From the NCBI RefSeq assembly GCF_037338445.1, contig NZ_CP147838.1:2480001-2544000 (forward strand): a DNA stretch of 64,000 nucleotides. Direction: 5' to 3'. Made by a program: the position numbers and the translations under genes. Position 1 is the stretch's first letter; the number at the start of each line of letters is the position of its first letter. Below the pieces are notes generated by a model. It searched no databases. It worked only from the letters and a program-made list of their open reading frames with translations, and was not told where the DNA came from. The stretch comes from Salinibaculum sp. SYNS191 (GTDB taxonomy: Archaea > Halobacteriota > Halobacteria > Halobacteriales > Haloarculaceae). Shown one piece after another: positions 35,891 through 45,434 of this stretch.

Positions 35891-36682
35891 TCAGCGGTCG
35901 ACGGCCGAGGCACCGTTGTACTTGATGCGGATGATGTCGGCCGCTTCCGTGACTTTCCCCGGGAGCACGTCCTCGAAATAGTCGCCCTTGATGCGGCTCG
36001 CCGGTCCCGAGATCGAGACCGTTCCGATGACGCCGTCGAGTCCCCGGACCGGTGCGGCGACGCCGCGGATACCGACGGCGGACTCCTCCCTGTCCCGTGC
36101 GACGCCCTCCTCGCGTATCGTCTCCAGTTCGGCCTTCAGTTCCTCGCGGTCGGTGATGGTGTTCGGCGTCATGGATTTCAGCCCGTGCGTGTCGAGTACC
36201 TCGTCGACTCGCTGTTCGTCCATGTGTGCGAGGACCACCTTCCCGCTCGCCGTCGAGTTCAGGTGCCACCGGCTTCCCATCGTGTACGCGCCGCTCTCGA
36301 CGGCGTCGTCGCCGCCCGTCTTGTAGAGGTAGTAGCCCCGGCCCTGCTCTTCGACCATCAGCCAGACGAACTCACCCGTCTCCGCCGCCAGGTCGTCCGC
36401 TGGCTCGGTGCCGTGGACGTACAGCGGGTAGTTCTGTTTGATCCTGTTGCCGATTTCGTAGTATCTGAGGCCCGGCCGGTAGCGGCCGTCTTCTTCCACG
36501 GCGAATCCGCGCTCCTGGAGCGTCCGCAGGTGCGCGAGTACGTTGCTCGGCGACCGGTCCAGCGCCTCTGCCAGTTCCGTAATCGTCATCGGCCCCTCGT
36601 TCGTCAGCGCCATGACGAGGTCCAGGGAAGCCCCGACCGACTGTATCTTGCTGTGCCCGCCGTCCCCCGGTCTATCGCTCAT
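35891..36682 (-). CDS. IclR-family transcription regulator
   Basis: A 263-aa regulator with an N-terminal winged helix (about 12-75: SVGASLDLVMALTNEGPMTI, then ELAEALDRSPSNVLAHL) and a C-terminal IclR effector domain. The latter includes GSRWHLNSTASGKVVLAHM, the DREESAVGIRGVAAPVRG strand and VIGTVSISGPASRI. IclR proteins commonly control sugar or aromatic catabolism by binding a pathway metabolite. It is divergent from the COG4091 gene across 543 bp and is the natural regulator of the catabolic locus to its right. Confidence 0.93.
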   Translation of the reverse strand: MSDRPGDGGHSKIQSVGASLDLVMALTNEGPMTITELAEALDRSPSNVLAHLRTLQERGFAVEEDGRYRPGLRYYEIGNRIKQNYPLYVHGTEPADDLAAETGEFVWLMVEEQGRGYYLYKTGGDDAVESGAYTMGSRWHLNSTASGKVVLAHMDEQRVDEVLDTHGLKSMTPNTITDREELKAELETIREEGVARDREESAVGIRGVAAPVRGLDGVIGTVSISGPASRIKGDYFEDVLPGKVTEAADIIRIKYNGASAVDR

Positions 36683-37225
36683 GTGCCACCATTCTCCCGG
36701 GGACTAATCAGCGTACCGCCGGACCGGCGGTCACACACGCCCGCCGACCTCCCACTCTGTCGGCGTCCCCTGCTGTTCTCTCATACAAAAACGCTACTGT
36801 CTCCAGGTCAACTGCTCCTTCCCGCCCGACGGCAGTGTGCTCTTTTCCAGACAGAACTTTCTCTATTAGAGAACTACTATATTCCGACGAACCGCCATCT
36901 CGTGCCCTCTCTTTCGTATTATCGAGACTCGACTTGCCTTCCCGTGTGGGCTGTCGACACCCAGGACTGGCTCTTGCGCTCTCTGACTCTCCTCTCGTGG
37001 ACATCGACTCTCGGAGGTGCGATAGTCGACATTCGGTTCTCTGATACAGAATCTATAAGGAAAGTGTATTATATACTCTCGGCGACCCGGGACCCACACC
37101 CGACGAGAACGGCAGACAGGGGCGCTCTGGACTCTCTATCGGCTCGTCGCTGCCGGCGCGGCCGGAGAAAATATTGCAATGCCGACAAAATTTTTAATTA
37201 CCCGGTCAGACTGTACCCACTACGG
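36683..37225. promoter_or_regulatory. Divergent control region of the catabolic locus
   Basis: This 543-bp region between iclR and the COG4091 gene holds a near-palindrome TTCTCT-ATT-AGAGAA at 36859-36873, with a half-site TTCTCTGATACAGAA near 37035-37049. There are several AT-rich boxes (near 36876-36884 and 37067-37078) and the start-proximal TATA TTTTTAATTA at 37191-37200. No reading frame in it looks real. It is a good candidate for IclR operators. Confidence 0.5.
37191..37200 (+). promoter_or_regulatory. TATA box of the COG4091 gene
   Basis: TTTTTAATTA ends 26 nt before the ATG at 37226, supporting that start and a leaderless transcript. Confidence 0.65.
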
Positions 37226-38536
37226 ATGAACGTAATCCCCGACCTAGAGGCACGAGTAGGCGACCCGCTGTCTGTCGCTCTCATCGGGCCCGGCGTGTAC
37301 GGTTCACACCTCGCGTACCAGATCGAGCAGACACCCGGGGTCCGCCCGACGGTCCTGGCGGACCTCGACCTGGACAAGGCGACGGAGACGTTCCGGACCG
37401 CCGGCGTCCCCGACGAGGACGTCGCCGTCGAGGAGTCCGCTGCGGGCGTCCGGGACGCGCTCGCGGCGGAGATGCGGGTCGCGACGACCGACGGCGTCGC
37501 GGCAGCCGGCGCGCCCGTCGACGTCGTCATCGAGACGACCGGCGACGCGGCGGCGGCCGCACGCCACGCGTGGGAGGCCATCGACGCGGGCAACGACGTC
37601 GTGATGGTGAGCGTGGAGGTGGACGCGACGGTCGGGCCGTTGCTCTCGCGCTTTGCCGCCCACCGCGGCGTGACGTACTCGATGGCCTACGGGGACGAAC
37701 CGGCACAGGTCGTCGAACTCTGTGACTGGGCGCGCACGCAGGGACTCGACATCGTCGCCGCCGGCCAGGGGACCGAACTGACGTTCAAACCCCACGCGAC
37801 GCAGGAGGACTCGCTGGAGCGGTACGACCTGCCCGAGTCGTTCATCGAGAACAGCCAGCCGGACGCCCGGATGTACAACACGTTCCTCGACGGCACGAAG
37901 GTCGCAGTCGAACTCTCCGCCGCGGCGAACGCGCTCGGGTTCCCGCCGGACACGGACGGCATCCACATGCCCGAGACGGACCGGGACGGCCTCCTCGAAA
38001 CGCTCCGGCCGGTCGAGGACGGCGGCGTGCTCGACCGCACCGGCGTCATCGACTCTGTGACGCCGACGGGCGACAACCCCAGTGCCTTCGTGGTGACGGA
38101 GGCGACCAACGAGGCGACGCAGGCGTACTTACAACAGCGCTACAACATCAACACGGCCAGCGACGGCCGGTACCAGATCTTCCACCGGCCGTACCACCTC
38201 CCCCAGGAGACGATGGTCAGCGTCGCGATGGCGGCGCTGCACGACCGGCCGACCGGCGTCGTAACCGAGCAGACGACGGAGGTCGTCGCCGCGGCCAAGC
38301 GGGACCTCGAACCCGGCGAGACCATCGTCGGCGGCGGCGGCGACACCATCTACGGCCGCCTCCAGGACGCGACCGTCGCCGCGGAGGCCGACCTCGTGCC
38401 CTTCGAACTGCTCGCCGGTGCCGAGGTCGAGCGTCCGATTCGCACCGACCAGCCCATCGCCGCGGACGACGTCTCCCTGGACACCGACTCCGTGCTCTAT
38501 CACCTCCGCCAGCTACAGGACTCGCTGCTCGGCTAG
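37226..38536 (+). CDS. NAD(P)-dependent oxidoreductase with SAF domain (COG4091, homoserine-dehydrogenase-like)
   Basis: A 436-aa protein with an N-terminal Rossmann domain (VALIGPGVYGSHLAYQI, residues 17-33), a central catalytic domain (SMAYGDEPAQVVELCDW, GTELTFKPHATQEDS) and a C-terminal SAF domain (TTEVVAAAKRDLEPGETIVG onward). This is the COG4091 architecture. Bacterial relatives have been linked to oxidation or isomerisation of sugar-derived acids and polyols; the true substrate here is unknown. It is the first gene of the rightward cluster, opposite the IclR regulator. Amino-acid biosynthesis seems unlikely given the neighbours. Confidence 0.88.
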   Translation: MNVIPDLEARVGDPLSVALIGPGVYGSHLAYQIEQTPGVRPTVLADLDLDKATETFRTAGVPDEDVAVEESAAGVRDALAAEMRVATTDGVAAAGAPVDVVIETTGDAAAAARHAWEAIDAGNDVVMVSVEVDATVGPLLSRFAAHRGVTYSMAYGDEPAQVVELCDWARTQGLDIVAAGQGTELTFKPHATQEDSLERYDLPESFIENSQPDARMYNTFLDGTKVAVELSAAANALGFPPDTDGIHMPETDRDGLLETLRPVEDGGVLDRTGVIDSVTPTGDNPSAFVVTEATNEATQAYLQQRYNINTASDGRYQIFHRPYHLPQETMVSVAMAALHDRPTGVVTEQTTEVVAAAKRDLEPGETIVGGGGDTIYGRLQDATVAAEADLVPFELLAGAEVERPIRTDQPIAADDVSLDTDSVLYHLRQLQDSLLG

Positions 38537-38601
38537 TGGCCGCGGCCGACCGACCGTCGGCTGCTCCGGTTCGACCGCTCGCGCCGATTCCCACCGATTA
38601 A

Positions 38602-38628
38602 TCCTTATAAATACTGTGCCATGTTCAC
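38602..38628 (+). promoter_or_regulatory. TATA box and CATGTTCAC motif upstream of the AldA-like gene
   Basis: CCTTATAAATAC at 38602-38613 is a strong TATA box; CATGTTCAC follows at 38620-38628. It would place transcription start near 38638, about 155 nt before the ATG at 38794. That implies a leader or use of the in-frame GTG at 38641. Confidence 0.55.
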
Positions 38629-38793
38629 GTGTGTCTTTGAGTGGCAAACGTGGATATGTCCGTCCCCGCGTCCTCGTTCCGCGTCCGGACGGACCAGACC
38701 GCGGTTGCGAGCCCGGACCGGCCGCCCGACGGTGACCGGTGGACGGCCATATCCCCCCGAAGAACTAAACAGGCCCTCACAGTAAGAGCGTCT

Positions 38794-40236
38794 ATGGTGG
38801 AGACACCCGAGACCAATCACTACATCGACGGAGCGTGGCGAGCGGGCTCGCCAGAGATAGACGTACTGAATCCGGCGACAGAGGACGTCGTCGCGACGAT
38901 TCCGGACGCCGACGAGGATGTCGTCGCCGAGGCGCTGGCCGCGGCCCAGGCGGCACAGGACGAGTGGGGCGCGACGCCCGGCGTCGAGCGCGCCGAGGTC
39001 ATCCGCGACATCGGGTCGGTCATCGAGGACCACGTCGGCGACATCGGCGACGTGCTGATGGCCGAACAGGGCAAGCCCAAGTCCGCCGCGGACGGCGAAG
39101 TGACGGGCACGCTCACCCTGGCCGACTACGCGGCGGGGTGGGGCCGGCGCATCGAGGGCGACATCGTCCCGAGCGACAACCGCGAGGAGCAGATTCAGCT
39201 CCAGCGCCACCCGATGGGCGTCGTCGCCGCCATCGTCCCCTGGAACTACCCCATCGCCGTCCTCATGCGGAAGATTCTCCCGGCGCTCATCGCCGGCAAC
39301 GCCGTCGTCGTCAAACCCAGTTCGACCACGCCGCTGTCGGCGATTCGCGTCTTCGAACTGCTGGACGAGGAACTGGACCTCCCCGACGGCCTGCTCAACC
39401 TCGTCCTCGGCGGGAGCGACGTCGGCGACGCGCTGGTCACCTCCCGCGACACCGACATGGTGACGATGACCGGCTCCACGCGCGTCGGCAAGGTCATCAT
39501 GGAGGCCGCGGCGGAGAACCTCACGCCCGTCTCGCTCGAACTCGGCGGGAAGGCCCCCGCCATCGTCGCCGCCGACGCCGACCTCGACGCGGCCGTCGAG
39601 GACATCCTGACCGCACGCATCACCAACGCCGGGCAGGTCTGTACCTGCGCCGAGCGCGTGTTCGTCCACGAGGACGTCGCCGAGGAGTTCACCGAGAAGT
39701 ACGTCGCCGCGACCGAGGCCCTCGACCTCGGCGCGCCCGAGAGCGACCCCGACATGGGCCCGCAGGTCACTCGGGGGGAACTCGACTGGACGCACTCCTC
39801 TGTCGAGTCCGCGGTCGACAGCGGCGCGACGCTGCTGGCCGGCGGTGAACCGCCGAGCGGCAGCGACTTCGAGACCGGCTTCTGGTACGCCCCGACCGTG
39901 CTCGGCGACGTCGACCCGTCGATGGACGTCGTCGAGGAGGAGGTGTTCGGTCCCGTCACGCCCATCGTCACCGTCGACTCCGTCGAGCAGGCCGTCGAGT
40001 ACGCCAACCGGTCGCGCTACGGGCTCTCCTCGTACGTCTTCACCGAGGACTACCGGACGGCGATGAAGACCGTCCAGGACCTGGACTACGGCGAAACCTA
40101 CGTCAACCGGACGCTCGGCGAGGCCTGGCAGGGCCACCACATCGGCTGGAACGAATCGGGCATGGGCGGCGACGACGGCAAGTACGGCGTCCTGAAGTAC
40201 ACCCAGATAAAGAGCGTCTACTACGACTACAGCTGA
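38794..40236 (+). CDS. AldA-type NAD-dependent aldehyde dehydrogenase (lactaldehyde/glycolaldehyde type)
   Basis: A 480-aa aldehyde dehydrogenase with catalytic Cys C283 (QVCTCAERV) and general-base Glu E249 (SLELGGKAP). It matches E. coli AldA closely in length (479), in the QVC-CAERV active site and in the C-terminal block around EAWQGHHIGWNESGMGG, suggesting lactaldehyde or glycolaldehyde as substrate. The start is uncertain: the TATA box at 38602 favours a GTG at 38641, which would add 51 Arg/Ser-rich residues. The ATG at 38794 gives the normal N-terminus and is preferred. Confidence 0.9.
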   Translation: MVETPETNHYIDGAWRAGSPEIDVLNPATEDVVATIPDADEDVVAEALAAAQAAQDEWGATPGVERAEVIRDIGSVIEDHVGDIGDVLMAEQGKPKSAADGEVTGTLTLADYAAGWGRRIEGDIVPSDNREEQIQLQRHPMGVVAAIVPWNYPIAVLMRKILPALIAGNAVVVKPSSTTPLSAIRVFELLDEELDLPDGLLNLVLGGSDVGDALVTSRDTDMVTMTGSTRVGKVIMEAAAENLTPVSLELGGKAPAIVAADADLDAAVEDILTARITNAGQVCTCAERVFVHEDVAEEFTEKYVAATEALDLGAPESDPDMGPQVTRGELDWTHSSVESAVDSGATLLAGGEPPSGSDFETGFWYAPTVLGDVDPSMDVVEEEVFGPVTPIVTVDSVEQAVEYANRSRYGLSSYVFTEDYRTAMKTVQDLDYGETYVNRTLGEAWQGHHIGWNESGMGGDDGKYGVLKYTQIKSVYYDYS

Positions 40237-40328
40237 CGACCCCGCCTCCCGGTGGCGGTTCTCCCCGCTCCGGCAAAGAATAAAGTGTCCATGCGTCGAG
40301 CGTCACGGTGTTGGAGCATTCGACAGAC

Positions 40329-41447
40329 ATGGAAATCACTGGCATCAACTCCTACCACATCGACTACGAGATGGCGGCCCCGTTCGAGCCGTCCTGGTAT
40401 CCGGGGTTCGAACAGCACGTCCACAAGGTACAGCTCTACGAGGTGGAGACGGACGCGGGCATCAGCGGCATCACGTCCGTCACCGGGGACGCCTCCCGCG
40501 TGGACTCGCTCGACCTCGCGCGGGAGTACCTCGTCGGCACGGACCCACGGAACATCGAGAAGCGGCTGGACGACCTCGCCTCGCTGAACTCCTACGGCCC
40601 CCGCCCCTGGCACTTCGAAATCGCCTTCTGGGACATCAAGGGCAAGGAGGTCGGCAAGCCCGTCTACGAACTGCTCGGCGGTGACGACGAGCCGATTCCG
40701 GCCTACGCGTCCAGCGGCGAACTCCGGCCAGCGGACGAGCGACTGGCGTGGGTCGACGAGCGCGTCGATGAGGGGTTCGAGGCGGTCAAACTCCGCTTTC
40801 ACTCCGACGACATGGCCGACGACCTCGCCGTCGCGCGCGCGGTCAGAGACGCGTACCCCGACCTGACGATCATGGTCGACCTGAACATGGGCTGGAGCGT
40901 CTCCCACCCCGGCGGCGGCACGTGGACGTTCGACGACGCGCTGTCGGTCGCGCGGGAACTGGAGGACATCGGCAACGTCGGCTGGCTGGAGGAGCCGTTC
41001 GACCAGCTGAACTACGACGCCCTCGCCCGGCTTCGGGAAGCGACAGACGTGCCCATCGCGGGCGGGGAGTTCAACAACGGCGTCCACCACTTCCGCGAGT
41101 TCGTCGACCGCGAGGCGCTGGACGTACTCCAGCCGGACGTGATGCTCAGCGCCGGCATCTCGAAGACCAAACTCATCGCCGGTCTGGCCGATGTGCACGG
41201 GCTGCAGTTCGCCCCGCACACCTGGAACGACGGCATCGGCTTCGCCGCGAACGTCCAGGTGCTCGCCTGCACGAACCCGAGCTGGTGCGAGTACCCCATC
41301 GAGCCGCCGGGGTGGTCCATCGAGACGCGGGACTTCCTGCTGGAGGAGCCGCTTCTCGCAGAAGACGGCGCGGTGTCACCGCCCGATGGCCCGGGACTGG
41401 GCATCGAACTGGACTGGGACCTCGTCCACGAACTCGCCGGGAACTGA
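40329..41447 (+). CDS. Mandelate racemase/enolase-superfamily sugar-acid dehydratase (paralogue 1)
   Basis: A 372-aa enolase-superfamily enzyme: capping domain (1-125) and TIM barrel. Active-site residues sit in mandelate-racemase-subgroup positions: K154 (AVKLRF), metal ligands D184 (MVDLNMGW), E221/E222 (WLEEPF) and E247 (GGEFNN), and the Asp-His dyad D270 and H297 (FAPHTWNDG). This set fits syn- or anti-dehydration of an aldonate to a 2-keto-3-deoxy acid. The substrate is not identifiable. A same-length paralogue lies at 50.1-51.2 kb with all these residues at identical numbers. Confidence 0.9.
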   Translation: MEITGINSYHIDYEMAAPFEPSWYPGFEQHVHKVQLYEVETDAGISGITSVTGDASRVDSLDLAREYLVGTDPRNIEKRLDDLASLNSYGPRPWHFEIAFWDIKGKEVGKPVYELLGGDDEPIPAYASSGELRPADERLAWVDERVDEGFEAVKLRFHSDDMADDLAVARAVRDAYPDLTIMVDLNMGWSVSHPGGGTWTFDDALSVARELEDIGNVGWLEEPFDQLNYDALARLREATDVPIAGGEFNNGVHHFREFVDREALDVLQPDVMLSAGISKTKLIAGLADVHGLQFAPHTWNDGIGFAANVQVLACTNPSWCEYPIEPPGWSIETRDFLLEEPLLAEDGAVSPPDGPGLGIELDWDLVHELAGN

Positions 41448-41484
41448 CGCGTCCTCCGGGGGCGGTTCCGCTCGACAGCGAGCG

Positions 41485-42537
41485 TCAGAACGAGGTGACG
41501 ACTTCCATACCGAGCGTGTCGTAGTCGTCCATCGACGCCAGCCGGTCGGAGACGTCCCCGAGGCCGACTTCGCTGGTGACGAGGTCCGCCGGCGTGAGTT
41601 TGCCGCCGGCAATCATCCGGAACAGTTCGGGGTAGCGACTCGGCGGCATCCCCTTGACGCCGACGAACTCCAGTTCCGCGCCGACCATCTCGTCGACCGG
41701 GAGCGCGATTTCGCCGGCCTCGTCGTCGGTCGTCATCCCGACCTGGACGTGCTGGCCCTTGGCTGCGAGGCAGTCGATGGAGTTGCGGCAGGTTTCGGCG
41801 ATGCCGAGCGCGTCGACGGAGACGTCCGCGCCGCCGTCGGTGACGTCGGCCACGGCCTTCGGGACGTCCGTCTCCCCGGCTACGACCGTCTCGGTGGCCC
41901 CGACCTGTTCGGCGAGAGCGAGCGCGTCCTCGTCCAGGTCGACGGCGACGACGTTCGCGCCGAGGGCGGCCCCGATGTTGACCGCCGAGAGGCCGATGCC
42001 GCCACAGCCGTGGACGGCCAGCCAGTCGCCCGCGTGGACGTCGGCCTTGTGCGCGAGGCCGTGAAACGCCGTCGCGAAGCGACAGCCGAGGCCGGCCATC
42101 TCCACGGCGGTCATGCCGTCGGGCAGGTGGACGGCGTTGAAGTCGGCCCTGGGGATGGCGAACTCGGAGGCGAAGGCCCCGGGGAGTTCGTCGGTGAACC
42201 CGAGGCTGAGCCCGTCGGAACAGAGGTGGGAGTCGCCGGACCAGCAGTTGTGACAGCCGCCACAGGCGACGTTGAACGGGATGCCTACCTCGTCGCCGAC
42301 GGCGAAGTTCTCCACCTCGTCGCCGACTGCCGTGACGGTGCCCGCGGGTTCGTGGCCGAGGATGTGACCGTCGGTCGGGACCGACGGCCAGTGACCTTTC
42401 CAGGCGTGCCAGTCGCTGCGGCAGATGCCGCAGGCGTCGGTCTCGACGACGATGCCGTCGGTCCCGGGCGCTACGCCGTCGACCTCTGTCACCGCGAGCG
42501 GTTCGTCGTACTCCGTGAGGACTGCTGCGCGTCGCAT
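41485..42537 (-). CDS. Zinc-dependent alcohol/sugar dehydrogenase (paralogue 1)
   Basis: A 350-aa medium-chain dehydrogenase. The catalytic zinc site has C39 (GICRSD) and H62-E63 (LGHEPAG). The structural zinc site is C92-x2-C95-x2-C98...C106. The Rossmann motif is GCGGIGLSAVNI. It would oxidise a secondary alcohol or sugar with NAD(P)+. The ATG at 42537 gives the family N-terminus MRRAAVLTEYDEPL. It is the only gene on the reverse strand between the first dehydratase and the importer. Confidence 0.92.
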   Translation of the reverse strand: MRRAAVLTEYDEPLAVTEVDGVAPGTDGIVVETDACGICRSDWHAWKGHWPSVPTDGHILGHEPAGTVTAVGDEVENFAVGDEVGIPFNVACGGCHNCWSGDSHLCSDGLSLGFTDELPGAFASEFAIPRADFNAVHLPDGMTAVEMAGLGCRFATAFHGLAHKADVHAGDWLAVHGCGGIGLSAVNIGAALGANVVAVDLDEDALALAEQVGATETVVAGETDVPKAVADVTDGGADVSVDALGIAETCRNSIDCLAAKGQHVQVGMTTDDEAGEIALPVDEMVGAELEFVGVKGMPPSRYPELFRMIAGGKLTPADLVTSEVGLGDVSDRLASMDDYDTLGMEVVTSF

Positions 42538-42754
42538 GTCTCCACGGAACGCGCGGTCGGGTTTTAAACTTTCCCGGGACATCTGTGTGCCGGCAATTCT
42601 TTCGCCGCGCTCACTCCTACCCACGAGGGAACTATCCGACCTCAGCGGGCCGCGATTGCCCCGTTTCAGCGGGCCTGTCGGCGAATCTTCACGTCGCTCG
42701 CTGACTGTCCTGATTTTGTATGATATTTAATAACATGGCTATATCCACCAAAGA

Positions 42755-42762
42755 TTTTATTA
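42755..42762 (+). promoter_or_regulatory. TATA box of the ABC importer operon
   Basis: TTTTATTA ends 26 nt before the ATG at 42789. A second AT-rich box (GATATTTAATAAC) lies about 30 nt further upstream. Confidence 0.55.
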
Positions 42763-42788
42763 CATACGATTCCATGGTTGGTTATCGT

Positions 42789-44456
42789 ATGCCACCGGTA
42801 GACACTGACACGACGGTAACGACAGACAGGCGGTCGATTCTCCGACTCGGTGCCACGCTGGGGACGCTCGGAATCACTGGACTGGCCGGCTGTTCGAGCG
42901 GGGACGGCGGCGACGGCTCCGATGGGGGGGACACCATCCAGTCCGACGACGACTCGACGGGGACCGCGGAGTCGCTCCCGCAGGGCGGGACGTTCACCAT
43001 CGGTGCCCAGCAGGGGGTCCAGACGATGTCGCCGTTCCGTGGGTTCCTCGCCGACTACCTCATCGCCGAGTCGATGTACGACCGGCTGACCCGCGTCGAC
43101 CAGAACTTCGAGGTCCACCCGAACCTGGCGAAGGACTGGGAGACGAACGACGACTACACCGTCTGGACGTTCACGCTCGTCGAGAACGCGACGTACTCGA
43201 ACATGGACGGCGAGACGGTCACCGCGGAGGACGTCAAGGCGACCTACGACTTCCTCACCTCCGAGGAGTTCTCCGGCTCCGCGTCCAGTCTCAGCGGCGT
43301 CGACTCCGTCGAGGTCGTCGACGAGACGACCGTCGAGATAACGCTTTCCGAACCCGACCTGAACTTCACGAAGCGCATCTCCGAGACCGGTGGTGCCTTC
43401 TTCATCGTCCCGAAGTCGGTGCTGGACGACGACCCCGAGCAGCTCCAGGACACCGACTACGGGAGCGGTCCGCTGAAACTGACCGAGTGGAACCAGAAGA
43501 ACAACATCGCCTTCGAGGCGGCGTCCGACTACCACATCGACGGCGTCAACGGCGACCCGCTGCCGTACTTCGACAAACTGGAGTGGGAGATTCTCTCCGA
43601 CAACATCCAGCGCGCCAACTCGCTGTCGGACGGCAGTATCGACGCCGTCAGCCGCATCTCGCCGAACGTCGCCGGTCGCGTCCAGGAGGACTCACAGCTC
43701 GTCAAGCAGACGTCGGGGCTGCAGTACCCCATCGTGCTCAACACGACGGTTGAGCCGCTGGACAACGCGAAGGTCCGCAAGGCAATCAAGTACGCACTCG
43801 ACCGCGAGCAGATTCTCGAAGCCGTCTCACCCGAGGGCGTGCTCGGCCACCACTCGGGCGTCACGCCGGTGCACACCTACTACGACGAGGACTTCGACGT
43901 CGGCGACACCTTCGGCACGACGGCCAACACTGAGAAGGCCCAGCAGTTGCTGGAGGAGGCCGGCTACGGCGACGGCCTCGAGATGCAGACCTTCCACTAC
44001 GACGACGGCGTCCCCGCCAAGGAGGTCATCGCCCAGCTGTTCCAGCAGCAGATGAAGCAGGTCGGCATCGAGTTCGAAATCAACCGGCTCACCGAGGAGA
44101 CGTGGCTCTCGGAGTACTGGAACACCGACGGCGTCTGGTACATCACGAACTACTCGACGCGCGTGCTGGGCAGTACTGTCCCCCGCCTGGCGCTGCGCTC
44201 GGAGGGGCCGTGGAACGAGGCCAACTGGAGCAACGACGCGTACGACGAGGCCTTCCAGCGGGCCCAGTCCGCGACCGACGAGGCGACGAAGGCCGAGGCG
44301 ATGAAGGAGTGCCAGAAAATCAACCACCGCGAGGGTGCCTGGGTCGGCACCTTCCATCCGAAGATCTACGGCGGGTACAAGAACTACGTCAAGAACTACG
44401 ACCTCTACCCGACCTACATCAAGGACTTCATCAGCCGGTGCGCAGTTGATAAGTAA
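42789..44456 (+). CDS. ABC importer substrate-binding lipoprotein, family 5 (DppA/OppA type)
   Basis: A 555-aa extracellular binding protein. It carries a Tat signal (RR at 14-15, TTDRRSILRLG) and lipobox with C35 (LAGC), then an acidic Ser/Gly/Asp linker typical of haloarchaeal lipoproteins. The family-5 fold follows (GGTFTIGAQQGVQTMSPFRG). In archaea this family imports oligosaccharides as well as peptides, and the neighbours suggest a sugar or glycoside. It is the first gene of a four-gene importer operon (gaps of 21, 0 and -4 nt). Confidence 0.93.
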   Translation: MPPVDTDTTVTTDRRSILRLGATLGTLGITGLAGCSSGDGGDGSDGGDTIQSDDDSTGTAESLPQGGTFTIGAQQGVQTMSPFRGFLADYLIAESMYDRLTRVDQNFEVHPNLAKDWETNDDYTVWTFTLVENATYSNMDGETVTAEDVKATYDFLTSEEFSGSASSLSGVDSVEVVDETTVEITLSEPDLNFTKRISETGGAFFIVPKSVLDDDPEQLQDTDYGSGPLKLTEWNQKNNIAFEAASDYHIDGVNGDPLPYFDKLEWEILSDNIQRANSLSDGSIDAVSRISPNVAGRVQEDSQLVKQTSGLQYPIVLNTTVEPLDNAKVRKAIKYALDREQILEAVSPEGVLGHHSGVTPVHTYYDEDFDVGDTFGTTANTEKAQQLLEEAGYGDGLEMQTFHYDDGVPAKEVIAQLFQQQMKQVGIEFEINRLTEETWLSEYWNTDGVWYITNYSTRVLGSTVPRLALRSEGPWNEANWSNDAYDEAFQRAQSATDEATKAEAMKECQKINHREGAWVGTFHPKIYGGYKNYVKNYDLYPTYIKDFISRCAVDK

Positions 44457-44477
44457 CTGCTCTGTGAGGGAACGGAT

Positions 44478-45434
44478 ATGAATTACCTGTATCTGTTGAA
44501 GCGGACGGCAATCGCGCTTCTGTCGATACTCATCGTCGCGTCGGTCGTCTTCGGGGTGACGACCCTCCTCCCCGGGAGCGCCGCGAACATCGTCCTGGGG
44601 ACGGAAGCGACGGAGGAGGCGATTCAGCAGGTCAATCAGGACCTCGGACTGAATCGGCCGCTGCCGGTGCAGTACGTCGACTTCGTCGGTGGCGTGTTCA
44701 CCGGTGACTTCGGCGAGAGCCTCATCTCCGGCCAGTCGGTGTCGGCGATGGTCTGGCCGCGACTGCTGCGCACGCTACAGTTGGCGGCTGTCGCCATGCT
44801 CATCTCCGCCATCACGGCCATCCCGCTGGGGATACTCGCCGCCGCCAAGCGGAACACGTTCGTCGACCACATCGTGACCAGCGGGTCCTACGTCGGGTTG
44901 AGCATCCCGTCTTTCGTCAGTGCGACGCTGCTGTTGATGTTTCTCACGACGCCGCCACTGGAACTGTTCCCGAAGGGCGGGTACGTGCCGCTCAGTCAGG
45001 GGGTGGTACCGTGGCTCCACCACCTCCTCCTGCCGGCCATCGCGATGAACACCATCATCCTCGCGTACGTGTTGCGCCAGACCCGGTCGTCGATGGTCGA
45101 GACGCTGGAGTCCGACTACATCCGGACGGCGCGGCTGAAGGGCGTCGCCGAGCGCAACGTCCTGTTCAAGCACGGCCTGCGGAACGGACTCCTCCCGACC
45201 GTGACGGTGCTCGCGCTGAACTTCGGGTGGATGATGGGTAGCGTCGTCATCATCGAACAGATATTCGCGTTCCCCGGGATGGGGGAACTCATCGTCCAGG
45301 CGATAGAGAACCGCAATCTGCCGGTCATCCAGGCGGGGATTCTCGTCCCGACCATCGCGTTCATCCTCGCGAACTTCGCGGCGGACGTGGTGTACACGCT
45401 CCTGGACCCGCGCATCAGCCTGGGGGAGCAATAG
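44478..45434 (+). CDS. ABC importer permease, DppB type
   Basis: A 318-aa membrane protein with six hydrophobic segments and the binding-protein-dependent transport motif in the last cytoplasmic loop (ESDYIRTARLKGVAERNVLFK), which contacts the ATPase. It pairs with the next gene. Length is normal. Confidence 0.94.
   Translation: MNYLYLLKRTAIALLSILIVASVVFGVTTLLPGSAANIVLGTEATEEAIQQVNQDLGLNRPLPVQYVDFVGGVFTGDFGESLISGQSVSAMVWPRLLRTLQLAAVAMLISAITAIPLGILAAAKRNTFVDHIVTSGSYVGLSIPSFVSATLLLMFLTTPPLELFPKGGYVPLSQGVVPWLHHLLLPAIAMNTIILAYVLRQTRSSMVETLESDYIRTARLKGVAERNVLFKHGLRNGLLPTVTVLALNFGWMMGSVVIIEQIFAFPGMGELIVQAIENRNLPVIQAGILVPTIAFILANFAADVVYTLLDPRISLGEQ

Noticed and set aside
36835..37044. 69-codon frame in the divergent control region
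   Set aside because: Ser/Arg/Leu-rich, not acidic, and lies in a region better explained as promoter and operator sequence.
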